Shown here: positions 17,939 through 26,751 of the stretch, in pieces
Position numbering within the stretch: position 1 is the stretch's first letter
Layout of the letters: each line of letters begins with the position of its first letter
Source of the DNA: CAZDAM01 sp964503595
Lineage (GTDB): Bacteria > Muiribacteriota > UBA6191
Assembly: GCA_964503595.1 (NCBI GenBank)
Contig: CAZDAM010000003.1
Location: forward strand, 1 to 64,000
DNA length: 64,000 nucleotides
Reading direction: 5' to 3'
Program-made: the position numbers and the translations under genes
The notes under the pieces: generated by a model
Seen by the model: the letters and a program-made list of their open reading frames with translations, nothing else
The model's database searches: none
What the model was told of the DNA's origin: nothing

Positions 17939-18039
17939 ATTCCAACCAATCGGATCTGCATTATAGTTGGAATTTTATGCGGTAGAAATGCGGCACGAGG
18001 CTTTACACAAATCCAGCATGATCCGAGGATAGCCCTATC

Positions 18040-18069
18040 TTGATGAAATACACATGATGTGTGTATAAT
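18040..18069 (+). promoter_or_regulatory. hicAB promoter with built-in operator
   Basis: TTGATG (18040-18045) and a perfect TATAAT (18064-18069) are 18 bp apart. Between and across them lies an inverted repeat, ATACACA (18048-18054), 5-nt spacer, TGTGTAT (18060-18066). A repressor bound there would cover the -10. HicB-type antitoxins autoregulate, so this is the likely HicB operator (inference). Confidence 0.65.
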
Positions 18070-18079
18070 AAAAAGGGGC

Positions 18080-18268
18080 ATGAATAGTCGCGAAATCATC
18101 AGAATCCTGAAAAAAGCTGGCTGGTACAGGGTTGAGTCTAATGGTAGTCACCATCAGTTTAAGCATCCTATGAAGCCCGGGCGTGTGACTGTGCCACACC
18201 CAAACAAGGACGTGCCAGTGGGAACTCTGAGAAGCATTGAAAAACAGTCAGGGGTAAAGTTTCGGTAG
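18080..18268 (+). CDS. hicA: HicA-family mRNA interferase toxin
   Basis: The 62-residue product has the HicA double-stranded-RNA-binding-like fold signature: NSREIIRILKKAGWYRV, then SNGSHHQFKHP with the catalytic histidine, then VTVPHPNKDVPVGTLRSI. HicA toxins cut mRNA and tmRNA and are held inactive by HicB. I use ATG 18080 because the -10 element sits at 18064-18069; the expected transcript would start only a few nt before this codon. An upstream ATG at 18059 lies inside the promoter. An AAGGGG stretch sits immediately before the ATG. hicB follows after 9 nt. Confidence 0.92.
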   Translation: MNSREIIRILKKAGWYRVESNGSHHQFKHPMKPGRVTVPHPNKDVPVGTLRSIEKQSGVKFR

Positions 18269-18277
18269 GAGGAGTTC

Positions 18278-18673
18278 ATGAAAATCTATTTTGCTCTAAT
18301 CCACAAAGAAGAAGACTCTGATTATGGGGTTTCGTTTCCAGATTTGCCGGGATGTATTTCGGTTGGCTCTAGTATGCAGGAAGCTTTGAAGATGGCAGAA
18401 GAAGCTTTGGCCCTTCATATCAAAGGCATAACAGAGGACGGGGAGAAAATTCCCGAACCATCTTCCGTAGAAAATATTGCAAGAGATAATGGGGATGCGA
18501 TAGCGATTGTGGGGATTCCGCATAACCCAATGACCCTGGAAACCAAGAGAATCAATATCACGATCCGGCAGGATATTCTTAATGAGATTGATGCTGCCGC
18601 AGAGCTTGCCGGAATGAGCCGTTCAGGTTTTCTTGCTTTTTGCGCCCAGAATCAGATTCAAGGCAAAATATAA
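18278..18673 (+). CDS. hicB: HicB-family antitoxin with ribbon-helix-helix domain
   Basis: The 131-residue product has the partly degraded RNase H-like HicB domain (YGVSFPDLPGCISVGSSMQEAL and AEEALALHI) at residues about 1-60. Its C-terminal part, RINITIRQDILNEIDAAAELAGMSRSGFL, shows a ribbon-helix-helix DNA-binding pattern. It neutralises HicA and should repress the hicAB promoter. A strong AGGAGGAG ribosome site precedes the ATG. This gives the antitoxin better translation than the toxin, which has a very short leader. Confidence 0.92.
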   Translation: MKIYFALIHKEEDSDYGVSFPDLPGCISVGSSMQEALKMAEEALALHIKGITEDGEKIPEPSSVENIARDNGDAIAIVGIPHNPMTLETKRINITIRQDILNEIDAAAELAGMSRSGFLAFCAQNQIQGKI

Positions 18674-18761
18674 GAATGTCATGGTTCCGGTTTAGAGTTG
18701 AGAAGTATCCAAAAGATATAGGCTCCTGTCCAAGGCTTCCCGAAAATGCTAAGGTTCTGGC

Positions 18762-19223
18762 ATGGAAGAACAAAAGAAACCCTCGTATAAAGCAACTTAT
18801 ATTGCCTGGTTCGGCATTCTGACGAATGAGGCCATCTATCTTCTGGTCCTGGTTGTTCTGGCTTTCAGTGAAAGCAATTTCCAGGATATTTCCCTTGAAG
18901 CTTTGCAATCCTGGCAGGGCTTTGGTGATGTGGGTCAATCGGAAGTTTTTCTTCCTGTACTTGTTGGTCTGGGTGTGGTTTCCCTCCTTTTGACAGGGGC
19001 CTTGCATATCTTCGCCGAGCGCCTGATCGGGGAATGCAGCACTCCGGAGGAGTTGAGCCGCAAGGTGCTGATTGCCTGCGCGGTCGCATCCATTCCAGCG
19101 AACATGGGCCTGGTAATGGCATTGCTGGGTGGAAAAATCCTCTGGGTGATTCCGTTTTTTGTGCTGACCTTTTACGGAAAGCTGAAGTTCTTTCCCGGTT
19201 TTTATCTGCCGAAAAGTGCCTGA
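18762..19223 (+). CDS. Small four-helix membrane protein of unknown function
   Basis: I do not recognise this 153-residue protein. Hydrophobic stretches lie at about residues 13-35, 64-82, 103-123 and 126-144, so four membrane segments are likely. The short loop between segments 2 and 3 is charged (ERLIGECSTPEELSRK). No metal or catalytic motif is evident. It is the first plus-strand gene before the metal-efflux cluster, separated by 21 nt from the next gene. It could belong to that transcript, but nothing in the sequence ties it to metals. Confidence 0.6.
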   Translation: MEEQKKPSYKATYIAWFGILTNEAIYLLVLVVLAFSESNFQDISLEALQSWQGFGDVGQSEVFLPVLVGLGVVSLLLTGALHIFAERLIGECSTPEELSRKVLIACAVASIPANMGLVMALLGGKILWVIPFFVLTFYGKLKFFPGFYLPKSA

Positions 19224-19244
19224 AATGCTAAAATTTCAGGAAGT

Positions 19245-19655
19245 ATGCGGAATTCTCTTCTGAAAAATCCGGTTTTGCTCCTCCTCCTTCTGGGTTCCCT
19301 GTTTTTACGACTGGGGCTTGTTCCACTTGTGGGGGAGGGCTATTCCCGCTGCCTGAAATCTGCCGTGCAGAAGGATTGCTGTGAAGGAGGGGGTTTTGAA
19401 GACTGTGTTTCTTCGCATGCTCATCATGAGTTTCACCCGGAGGACAAGAGTTGCCTTGATCTTCCGTTCTGGGCCGAAGCTGAAGCCAGAGAGTTTCACG
19501 TTTCTGGTCTTGATGAAGCTCCCTTGGACTTTTCTTTCCGCCAGCTCCTGGATTTTCCCCTTGGAGTTTCTTTTGGAAGGCTTGTGCCAAGGGGCCCACC
19601 TGATGAGGGGAAATCCTCCCTCTGGCAGTTTCAGACTGTCCGCCTGCTCATTTAG
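19245..19655 (+). CDS. Secreted Cys/His-rich small protein of unknown function
   Basis: The 136-residue product begins with a signal-peptide-like N-terminus (basic start, then PVLLLLLLGSLFLRLGLVP). The mature part has a cysteine-rich stretch (CLKSAV, KDCCEGGGFEDC) and a histidine-rich one (SSHAHHEFHPEDKSC), a spacing that could bind a soft or borderline metal. An AGGAAG ribosome site precedes the ATG. Its place just ahead of a Cys-rich periplasmic protein and a heavy-metal RND pump suggests a role in metal binding or sensing in the periplasm. That is inference; I know of no characterised homologue. Confidence 0.55.
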   Translation: MRNSLLKNPVLLLLLLGSLFLRLGLVPLVGEGYSRCLKSAVQKDCCEGGGFEDCVSSHAHHEFHPEDKSCLDLPFWAEAEAREFHVSGLDEAPLDFSFRQLLDFPLGVSFGRLVPRGPPDEGKSSLWQFQTVRLLI

Positions 19656-19737
19656 ATCAGTACAGAGTTTAGCTTTTTGCCAACAATGTACTGACTGACC
19701 GGCTCTGGTCCGGTTCCTTATCGAAAATGAGTGGTTC

Positions 19738-20055
19738 ATGAAAAATTTTCTTCCCGTTCTTGTGATTGTTCTGGCTGGTTTTGCAGCCTGGTTTGTTCCC
19801 ATGTCTTCGAGTGTGCAGGCTTCAGAGGTCTGTTCGGTTCATCATGTTAAGGAGTGTCCTTTCTGCAATCAGGAGCTTGCCCTTAAAAAGGGGATCTGCA
19901 AAGAGCATAAAGCTGCTGGCAAGGATATTCCTGAAGCTCTTTGTTACCTGTGCAACAAGGAACTGAAAAAAGTCTTTATTCAGGAAAAGGACTGGTGCAA
20001 AGGCCATTCTGTTCCTGAATCCCAGTGTACGACCTGCCTGATTCACGGTCACTGA
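19738..20055 (+). CDS. Periplasmic Cys-rich protein of a metal-efflux cluster
   Basis: The 105-residue product has a signal peptide (residues 1-29, ending near VQASE) and then three copies of a Cys/His pattern: CSVHHVKECPFCN, CKEHKAAGK with LCYLCN, and WCKGHSVPESQCTTC. The last resembles the C-x-x-H-x-V-P-E-S-x-C-x-x-C motif often found at the N-terminus of adaptor proteins of metal-exporting RND pumps. Here it is a free protein 12 nt ahead of the adaptor gene. I infer a metallochaperone-like or metal-buffering role feeding the pump; the metal is not determined. Confidence 0.65.
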   Translation: MKNFLPVLVIVLAGFAAWFVPMSSSVQASEVCSVHHVKECPFCNQELALKKGICKEHKAAGKDIPEALCYLCNKELKKVFIQEKDWCKGHSVPESQCTTCLIHGH

Positions 20056-20067
20056 TTCGGAGACAGC

Positions 20068-21306
20068 ATGAAAAACGCCCTGACAATTTTCGGGGCCATG
20101 CTGGTCTTTCTGGGAGTTCGTTATATCAAGACTTCCAGAGGGCCGGAAATGGTTCCTCCTGTACAGAAAACAGAAGAAAATTCCTATGTAAAAATTCCAT
20201 CGATTGCACCTTTGAGGGCCCGTCGCTCGGAAAGAAAACCAAACCCTGACTGTACCCGTGCCATGCAGGTAGTAAGGATTGAGGATCCCGATCTGATCCC
20301 AGAGCGCCTTCAGACAATTCTGATTTCCAGTGGGGATTTTTCGATTCAAAGATCCTATCCGGCAGAACTGGATTTTTTGCCCAGCAGGCTCAGGCTGATG
20401 ACAGCTCGCACTGCTTTGACGGTTCTGAATCTCTTTGTGACGGATGGAGAGGAAGTTCTAAGTGGTGATGCCCTGCTTGAAGCGGAAAGCCGCGAACTCG
20501 CGGATGCCCAGTCAGCCTGGCTGAAGGCCCAAAGAGCCCTTGAAGTCCAGAAGGAATCTCTTTTTAGAGAAGAAGAGCTGCTCAAGTCCAGTGTGGGTAA
20601 TCAGAGGGATCTGAGTCAGGCCAGACGGGACTTCATTCAGACCCAGTTGAACCTGGAGATTGCCGGGCAGAAGCTGGCCTGGTTTGGCTATCAGAAAGAA
20701 GAATACGAAGAGCTTGAGAAGCGGCGAACTGTGGATGCCCGCTTTGTACTGAGGGCAGCTTCACCGGGGAGGGTTCATTCCCTTGAAGTTGTTGTGGGAA
20801 CCCATGTTGAAGAAGGGCACAATCTGTTAAAAATTGCGGATTCCTCCCGCTTGAGGGCTCGCATCTGGGTGCCTGTTGGTCAGGCTGACTCCTTTCATAA
20901 AGGTCAGCGCTTTGTGGTTCAAAGCCAGAATCGTCAGACCGAAGGCAGGATTACCGCTGTGCCCTCATTTCTGGACTCCCATACACGCCAGATTGCCGTT
21001 TGGGGTGAGTTTGAGAATCAGGATTTTCTCGCCGGAGAATTTGTAACCGCCGAACTTCAGGAAGAGCTGAAAAACCGGGTTGCGGTTCCTCTTGGGGCCA
21101 TTCAGTGGGATGGTTGCTGCAATCTGGTCTTTGAGAAAATCGGGGAGGGTGAATTCCAGCCCCACAAGGTTGTGCTTTATGAGCGGGGGGATTACAAGCA
21201 GGTGGTTTCCGGTCTTCAGGAAGGCATGGAAATTGTGACAGACGGCGCTTTTGTTCTCAAATCCATTCTGATGCAGTCAGAAATGGGTGATGCCTGCTGC
21301 GGGTAG
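20068..21306 (+). CDS. RND efflux periplasmic adaptor (membrane fusion protein)
   Basis: The 412-residue protein has an N-terminal membrane anchor (residues about 1-20). The HlyD-type order is visible: a first lipoyl half near VLNLFVTDGEEVLSGDALLE, a helical hairpin at about 140-215, the second lipoyl half near ASPGRVHSLEVVVGTHVEEGHNLLK, then beta-barrel and membrane-proximal parts. Such adaptors bridge an inner-membrane RND pump and an outer-membrane channel. It ends in CCG and has a CC pair in DGCCNL, unusual for the family and possibly metal-related. The RND pump gene starts 3 nt later. No outer-membrane factor gene is present in the window. Confidence 0.85.
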   Translation: MKNALTIFGAMLVFLGVRYIKTSRGPEMVPPVQKTEENSYVKIPSIAPLRARRSERKPNPDCTRAMQVVRIEDPDLIPERLQTILISSGDFSIQRSYPAELDFLPSRLRLMTARTALTVLNLFVTDGEEVLSGDALLEAESRELADAQSAWLKAQRALEVQKESLFREEELLKSSVGNQRDLSQARRDFIQTQLNLEIAGQKLAWFGYQKEEYEELEKRRTVDARFVLRAASPGRVHSLEVVVGTHVEEGHNLLKIADSSRLRARIWVPVGQADSFHKGQRFVVQSQNRQTEGRITAVPSFLDSHTRQIAVWGEFENQDFLAGEFVTAELQEELKNRVAVPLGAIQWDGCCNLVFEKIGEGEFQPHKVVLYERGDYKQVVSGLQEGMEIVTDGAFVLKSILMQSEMGDACCG

Positions 21307-21309
21307 ATT

Positions 21310-24300
21310 ATGAAGCGCCTGATAGATTTTTCCCTGAAACAGAAAGCCGCTGTCGTCGTGATTGCTCTTCTGATTATGCTCATGGGGGTTCATTCGGCCC
21401 TGAATCTTCCTCTGGACGCCTTTCCGGATACGACACCGGTTATGGTCCATGTCAATGCTGAGGCTGAGGGGCTTGGGCCCCTGGAAATTGAAGAGCAGAT
21501 TCTAAGACCCCTCGAAAGAACCCTGCTGGCCACAGCAGGAGTTTGGGAAATCAGATCTCTGGCCCGTTTCGGCTTTGGCCAGATCATTCTGATTTTTACG
21601 GATGGCACAAAACTCATGCATGCCCGTCAGTCAGTCCTGGAGCGGTTGAATGGATTTCAACTGGTGGATGGTCTGGCTCCCCCTGAGCTTGGACCACCAG
21701 CAACTGGAATGGGCGAGGTTTTCCATTACACCTTAAGTTCTCCAATCCGGGATTTGAAGAGTCTGATGGATCTTCAGCGTTATGAGCTTGAACCCCGCTT
21801 GGCTTCTGTTTCAGGAGTCGCCGAGATCAATGCCTGGGGAGGCCTTCTGAGGCGGGCTGAAGTTCTTGTGGATCTCAAGAAACTTAGAAAATACGACCTG
21901 CGTCTGAAGGATGTCTTTGAGGCGATTCGGAGCCAGGTATCTGCCCGGGGAGGGGGTGGAATTGCTCTTGGAGGGGAATATCACCTGATCCAGGGTGATA
22001 CCCGGTATCGAAAACTGGAAGACATTGAGAACGCGGTTGTGAGCACGGTTGAAGGTATTCCAGTTCTGGTTTCAGATATTGGCCAGGTGATCGACGGGCA
22101 TGCCCTCAGAAGGGGGGCGGTTTCCATGAACGCAGAGGGAGAGGTATTGCTTGGACTGGGTTTCATGAGCTTCGAACAGAATGGCCGTGAAGTCAGCAGG
22201 GGGTTGGAACAGGCCCTGGAAAGTGCCCGCGATATTCTTCCGGAAGATGTGAGTACCCAGGTGATTTATTCCAGAGAAACCATCGTGAATGCGGTCTTGC
22301 AGACAGCCGGGAGCAATCTGGTTTTTGGTTCAGCTCTGGTATTTGTCGTTCTTCTGGTGTTTCTGGGAGATCTTCGTGCCGGGTTGATTGTGGCTTTGAG
22401 CATGCCCTTCTGTCTTCTGTTTGCCTTCTGTGGAATGAGGGTTATCGGGATTCCGGGAACCCTGATGTCACTGGGGGCCATTGATTTTGGGCTGGTGGTG
22501 GACTCCAGTGTGATTCTGGTGGAAAACACCTGGCGAAGGCTCAGGGGAAAACAGGATTGCAATCGGGATGAAACTGTTTCTGAAGCTTCCATGGAAATGC
22601 GTCAGGCAACCATCTTCGGAGAGCTGATTCTGATTCTGACCTATCTGCCCATTCTCTTTATGGCCGGGGCAGAAGGAAAGCTTTTCAGGCCCATGGCAAT
22701 CACCATCATGCTGGCATTGGCGGGTTCTTTTCTGTGGTCGATCTTCATTGTCCCGGTACTTTCCTCCTGGTTTTTGAAGCCCGGGGTTCAGAAAGAAGCC
22801 CGTTTTTTGAAACCGCTCAAAATCCTTTACCTGTACTGTCTCAAGAGTCTTCTTCCCCGCAGGAAAATAGCTGTTGCCTGTGCTTTTCTTGCCCTTATCG
22901 GTGGCGGCTTTATGGCATCCCGGTTGGGAGCACGTTACCTGCCCAGACTGGAAGAAAATACTCTGGTGCTGTCTACAGTAAGAATGCCGGGAATTTCTCT
23001 TGAGGAGAATCTGGTGCAGTCGCGGGATCTGGAAGCATATCTGCTCAGGCGTTTTCCCCATGAAATTCGGGCAGTTTTAACCCGGATAGGGTCGGCCGAA
23101 CTGGCTACGGATCCCATGGGTCTGGAGCAGGCCGATGTCTTTTTGGATCTTTTTGATAAAAAGCATTGGAAAAGGGCTCACTCTCAGGTAGAGCTTCAGG
23201 AGCTTGTCCGCAGTGAACTGGAGTCTTTTCCGGGCATTAAAATCGTGATGACTCAGCCCATTGAAATGAGAATGAATGAGATGGAGGCGGGGATTCGTTC
23301 CGATGTGGGGATTCTGATCTATGGAGAAAACTTTCAGGAGTTGGCCCAAAGAGCATTGGAAGTGGAAGCTCTGGTCAAGACATTGCCGGATGCAGTGGAT
23401 GTCAGCGCCGAAAAAATCACCGGTGGACCGATGGTAAGAATTCAGGCCCATCCTTCAGAGCTTGGACGTTATGGTCTGATGGGGGAAGATGTTCTGAATC
23501 TGGTGGAAGCGATCGGAGGAGTTCCGGTGAATCTTCTGATACAGGGAGAAAAGCGCTATGACGTTGTAGTTCGACTGCCTGAAGAGATGCGCCAGGATCC
23601 CGAGAAACTCGGGGGTTTGCAGTTGATGACAGAGGCTGGAGGCCAGATTCGCCTGGATGCTGTTTCTGATGTTGTCATGGAAGATGGGCCAGTGCTGATT
23701 TCCCGGGAAAGAACCCGCAGAAGAGTTGTCGTACAAGCTTCTGTAGCTCATTCGGATGTGGGCGGTTTTGTTACAAGACTCAAGGAACAGCTGGAGCGCT
23801 CCCTGGAGTGGAATACGGGGCTTTCCTTTGAGCTTGGAGGTCAGTTTCGCCATTACGAAAGTGCCCGCAGGGGATTGGTTTTCAGTATTTCCCTGACACT
23901 GATTCTGATTTTTTTTCTGCTTCAGGCCAGCACAGGAAATCTTCGGGATACCTTCTGCATCATGAGCGGGGCTCCGTTCGCTGCTCTTGGAGGTATTCTG
24001 GCCCTTTCCCTTATGAATCTTCCCTTTTCGATTTCAGCAGGAGTCGGTTTTGTGATTGTCTGCGGAGTTTCCATGCTCAATGGCCTGGTGATGATTTCCA
24101 CTCTTAGAAGAAGAGAAAGGAAATTCCTGAATCGCAGCCTGATTCTGGCGGCACTGGAACGCTTGCAGCCGGTTTTGATGACGGCTCTGGTAGCATTCTT
24201 CGGGTTTCTTCCGATGGTTTTCAGCAGTGGGATCGGTGCAGAAATTCAGCGACCTCTGGCGGTAGTGGTTGCCGGTGGGGTCATTTCGGATACCTTGCTG

Positions 24301-24354
24301 ACTCTGCTCATTTTGCCCTGTCTTCTGGGGCTTTTTCACAAGGAGGTGGAATGA
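21310..24354 (+). CDS. Heavy-metal efflux RND pump (CzcA/CusA family)
   Basis: This 1,014-residue inner-membrane proton antiporter has the RND layout: one N-terminal segment, a large periplasmic loop, six central segments, a second loop and a C-terminal bundle. The heavy-metal (HME) signature in segment 4 reads DFGLVVDSSVILVEN at about residue 391, with the two Asp and the Glu used for proton relay in CzcA kept. The start FPDTTPVMV and the PLERTLLATAGV helix also match the family. Whether it exports Cu/Ag or Zn/Co/Cd cannot be settled by eye. It follows its adaptor by 3 nt and overlaps phzF by 4 nt. Confidence 0.92.
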   Translation: MKRLIDFSLKQKAAVVVIALLIMLMGVHSALNLPLDAFPDTTPVMVHVNAEAEGLGPLEIEEQILRPLERTLLATAGVWEIRSLARFGFGQIILIFTDGTKLMHARQSVLERLNGFQLVDGLAPPELGPPATGMGEVFHYTLSSPIRDLKSLMDLQRYELEPRLASVSGVAEINAWGGLLRRAEVLVDLKKLRKYDLRLKDVFEAIRSQVSARGGGGIALGGEYHLIQGDTRYRKLEDIENAVVSTVEGIPVLVSDIGQVIDGHALRRGAVSMNAEGEVLLGLGFMSFEQNGREVSRGLEQALESARDILPEDVSTQVIYSRETIVNAVLQTAGSNLVFGSALVFVVLLVFLGDLRAGLIVALSMPFCLLFAFCGMRVIGIPGTLMSLGAIDFGLVVDSSVILVENTWRRLRGKQDCNRDETVSEASMEMRQATIFGELILILTYLPILFMAGAEGKLFRPMAITIMLALAGSFLWSIFIVPVLSSWFLKPGVQKEARFLKPLKILYLYCLKSLLPRRKIAVACAFLALIGGGFMASRLGARYLPRLEENTLVLSTVRMPGISLEENLVQSRDLEAYLLRRFPHEIRAVLTRIGSAELATDPMGLEQADVFLDLFDKKHWKRAHSQVELQELVRSELESFPGIKIVMTQPIEMRMNEMEAGIRSDVGILIYGENFQELAQRALEVEALVKTLPDAVDVSAEKITGGPMVRIQAHPSELGRYGLMGEDVLNLVEAIGGVPVNLLIQGEKRYDVVVRLPEEMRQDPEKLGGLQLMTEAGGQIRLDAVSDVVMEDGPVLISRERTRRRVVVQASVAHSDVGGFVTRLKEQLERSLEWNTGLSFELGGQFRHYESARRGLVFSISLTLILIFFLLQASTGNLRDTFCIMSGAPFAALGGILALSLMNLPFSISAGVGFVIVCGVSMLNGLVMISTLRRRERKFLNRSLILAALERLQPVLMTALVAFFGFLPMVFSSGIGAEIQRPLAVVVAGGVISDTLLTLLILPCLLGLFHKEVE

Positions 24355-25217
24355 AAGGAAAATTCTTCTGGATGCAGGCTTTCGAGGCCCATCCCTTCAG
24401 CGGAAACCCCTGTCCGGTCTACCTGTTGCCAAAGCCTCTCGAAGAGGTCAGGATGCTGGCGATTGCAAAAGAAATGAATCAGTCGGAAACGGCTTTTGTC
24501 CATCGGGAAAAGGGCAGGATTCATGCCCGCTATTTTACCTGCCTGGAGGAAATTCCCATGGCTGGACACCCGACTCTCTGCACGGCTAAAGCCCTGGTAG
24601 AAGCGGGCTGGGTTGAGGCCGGGAGCCGCATAGGGCTTCATCTGCCGGCAGGTGTCTATTTCTGTGGAGCTGATCAGAATGAGGCTTACATGGAGCAGGA
24701 GCCGATTGCTTCCGGAAACCGGCTCTCAAAGGAGTCTGCCGCGGAGTTGGGAGGCCTGAATGCGGATGATTTCTTTGCTCCTCCCCAGATTTTCAGCACC
24801 GGGACTCCGATGCTGATGGTTCCTCTAAAGCCGGGAAGGCTTGCCGGGATTCATTTGAACCGGGAGGTCCTGACCCGTTTGAAAGCCGAGATGGACTTTT
24901 TCTCCGTGCATTTTTTTGAGTGGGATGAAGAGAATCGGATCACCCAGGCTCGTCATCTTGGTCATGATGGAGAGGATTCCTTCACCGGTTCGGCAACCGG
25001 AGCCATGGCAGCCTGGCTGGCAGCTCATGGTTATGTGAAGGATAGATTTACCGCCCTTCAGGGGGAGTTTGTGGGTCGCGAAGGCCGGGCCGATGTAAAA
25101 ATTCTATCGGATTCCATCAGAATCCAGGGCAGGGTTCGTACTCTGGTTTCGGGGGAATTCAACCTTGACGGTTTGTCAGGTGAATCAGAAGCATCCCGCA
25201 GATCATTCCAGCCATAA
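24351..25217 (+). CDS. PhzF family isomerase/epimerase
   Basis: PhzF-type proteins have a two-lobed diaminopimelate-epimerase-like fold. The 288-residue product has the family marks FEAHPFSGNPCPVYLL, NQSETAFV with the conserved catalytic glutamate, EIPMAGHPTLCTAKAL, and the second-lobe SATGAMAAWLAAHG. No phenazine genes are nearby, so the substrate is unknown; most family members are uncharacterised. Its ATG overlaps the RND pump stop (ATGA), suggesting co-transcription with the efflux cluster. Its 3' end overlaps the convergent YeeE-like gene by 59 bp. Confidence 0.85.
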   Translation: MKGKFFWMQAFEAHPFSGNPCPVYLLPKPLEEVRMLAIAKEMNQSETAFVHREKGRIHARYFTCLEEIPMAGHPTLCTAKALVEAGWVEAGSRIGLHLPAGVYFCGADQNEAYMEQEPIASGNRLSKESAAELGGLNADDFFAPPQIFSTGTPMLMVPLKPGRLAGIHLNREVLTRLKAEMDFFSVHFFEWDEENRITQARHLGHDGEDSFTGSATGAMAAWLAAHGYVKDRFTALQGEFVGREGRADVKILSDSIRIQGRVRTLVSGEFNLDGLSGESEASRRSFQP

Positions 25218-25572
25218 CCGTGAGGGATGGAATCTGAAGGGTTCCTGTTGAGACAATGGCAGGTCCGGGACAATAGCCGCCAAGACCCCATCCCATGCCA
25301 AAGAGGATGGCTCCAAGAATCAGTCTGGAATCAATCCGACTTGCCGTGGGCAGATGGAATTTCACATCGCAGACCGGACGGCTGCGCTTTTTGGTGAGAT
25401 GCCATAGGGGAGTATTGATCAGAAGGGCTCCACCCATGACGAAGGCAAGAGTCGGATCCCACTGGCCGAAAATATCCAGAAAGCCAATGACCCGATCTGG
25501 TCGGACCATACCGGAGACAATCAGTCCTGAGGCAAAAAGAAGGGCGCTGAAAACCGTGATGAGAAGCTGCAT
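25159..25572 (-). CDS. YeeE/YedE (thiosulfate-transporter-like) half protein, C-terminal type
   Basis: The 137-residue membrane protein matches one half of YeeE/YedE-family transporters, some of which import thiosulfate. It has three to four hydrophobic segments and the family motif GWGLGGYCPGPAIVS with its conserved cysteine. I start it at ATG 25572 (MQLLITV). Its partner half lies immediately upstream, 1 nt away, so the two probably assemble into one transporter. It is the last gene of a four-gene minus-strand sulfur operon and overlaps phzF tail to tail. Confidence 0.82.
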   Translation of the reverse strand: MQLLITVFSALLFASGLIVSGMVRPDRVIGFLDIFGQWDPTLAFVMGGALLINTPLWHLTKKRSRPVCDVKFHLPTASRIDSRLILGAILFGMGWGLGGYCPGPAIVSTGTLQIPSLTVMAGMICGMLLIHLTNRQG

Positions 25573-25573
25573 G

Positions 25574-25999
25574 TCAGACTCCCTGCATGATAAACATGCG
25601 CACAAGGGTTGCGGTGATCATTCCTGAAGCCATGAAGGTGAGAACGGCGGCAATGGAACGGGGTGAGAACCGGGCCAGACCACAGATACCGTGTCCGGAG
25701 GTACAGCCGCTTCCAAGGCGGGTTCCTGCGCCGACCAGAACACCTGCGGCAAAGAGATGTATCAGATTTCTGCCGGTGTCGGCGGATTGAAAGAACTCGG
25801 GTCTGATCTGATGAACCAGTAGTCCTGTGAGCAGGATGACAGTCAGAAACAGGAGACTGGGCATGCGGTTGTCCCCCCTGGAAAACAGGGAGCCCATCAT
25901 TCCGGAAACACCCAGAATACGGCCACGTCCAAACATCATGAGAGCGGCGGAAAGCCCAATAAGAATTCCTCCGATTAGACCAAGAATCCAGGGGTGCAT
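25574..25999 (-). CDS. YeeE/YedE (thiosulfate-transporter-like) half protein, N-terminal type
   Basis: The 141-residue membrane protein has the other half-motif of the YeeE/YedE family: GSGCTSGHGICGLARFSPRSI, with conserved cysteines thought to pass thiosulfate or related sulfur anions by transient S-S or S-H contacts. Hydrophobic segments lie at about residues 4-22, 47-63, 79-95 and 112-135. It lies 11 nt after the TauE/SafE gene in the same direction. Such split pairs often sit beside persulfide dioxygenase genes, as here. Confidence 0.85.
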   Translation of the reverse strand: MHPWILGLIGGILIGLSAALMMFGRGRILGVSGMMGSLFSRGDNRMPSLLFLTVILLTGLLVHQIRPEFFQSADTGRNLIHLFAAGVLVGAGTRLGSGCTSGHGICGLARFSPRSIAAVLTFMASGMITATLVRMFIMQGV

Positions 26000-26010
26000 A
26001 TCTGATCTCC

Positions 26011-26751
26011 TTATAGCTGAATGATCTGGATGAAGGTAATGAGAGAAGCCATCGCGAGCAGGATGGCGAGAAGCTTTCTGAGGATGGTTTCAGGAATCTT
26101 GCCCGCAAGCATGCGGCCAGTGAAAGCTCCCAGAAGACAAAGCAGAATCAGTTCGATGGAGGGGTGAAGCAATGGAGTCAGAGTTTGCATCCATCCGAAA
26201 AGACCCGCGGTGGAATTCATGCCAATGATCAGAAGGGAAGTCGAAGAGGCAATGTGGGCAGGGAGAGAATTCAGGCTCATCAGAACAGGTACGGCCAGAA
26301 ATCCTCCTCCGACTCCGGCGATTCCGGTGAGAATTCCGACGCCGAATGCTCCCGGCAGGAACCATTTTTTCCGGTTTGTGGCTGAGGAGGAAGGGGCAGA
26401 AAACATTTTGAAGGAAGCATAGCCAGCCGCAGTCCCGAAAATGGCGAGACGCATAGAGTCCGGGAATTCAGATCCGAGCTTTCCTCCCAGGGCTGCTCCA
26501 GTCATGGAAGGAGGCATGAACATGAGTGCTGCCTTCAGATCGAGCTTACCATCGAGCCAGGCTTCAAAAGCACCCCCAAAGCTGGCAATGCCAACAATGA
26601 GAAGGCTGTAGACAACGGCTTCAGCGGAATTCATTCCGGCCAGGGTGAGAATTGGAATGGCCAGAATGGAGCCGCCTCCACCGGTAAGTCCAAGCAGTAT
26701 GCCGGCACCAAAGATCCCGAATCCGGCATATGTCAGACTGATTTCGCTCAT
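26011..26751 (-). CDS. TauE/SafE family anion permease
   Basis: The 246-residue protein has about seven to eight hydrophobic segments. The family pattern is two half-repeats with glycine-rich starts: FGAGILLGLTGGGGSILAIPIL near residue 13 and FGVGILTGIAGVGGGFLAVPVL near residue 136. TauE/SafE proteins move sulfite, sulfoacetate or other organosulfur anions out of the cell. The ATG overlaps the stop of the upstream hydrolase gene by 4 nt. With persulfide oxidation upstream yielding sulfite, sulfite export is a reasonable guess. Confidence 0.88.
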   Translation of the reverse strand: MSEISLTYAGFGIFGAGILLGLTGGGGSILAIPILTLAGMNSAEAVVYSLLIVGIASFGGAFEAWLDGKLDLKAALMFMPPSMTGAALGGKLGSEFPDSMRLAIFGTAAGYASFKMFSAPSSSATNRKKWFLPGAFGVGILTGIAGVGGGFLAVPVLMSLNSLPAHIASSTSLLIIGMNSTAGLFGWMQTLTPLLHPSIELILLCLLGAFTGRMLAGKIPETILRKLLAILLAMASLITFIQIIQL

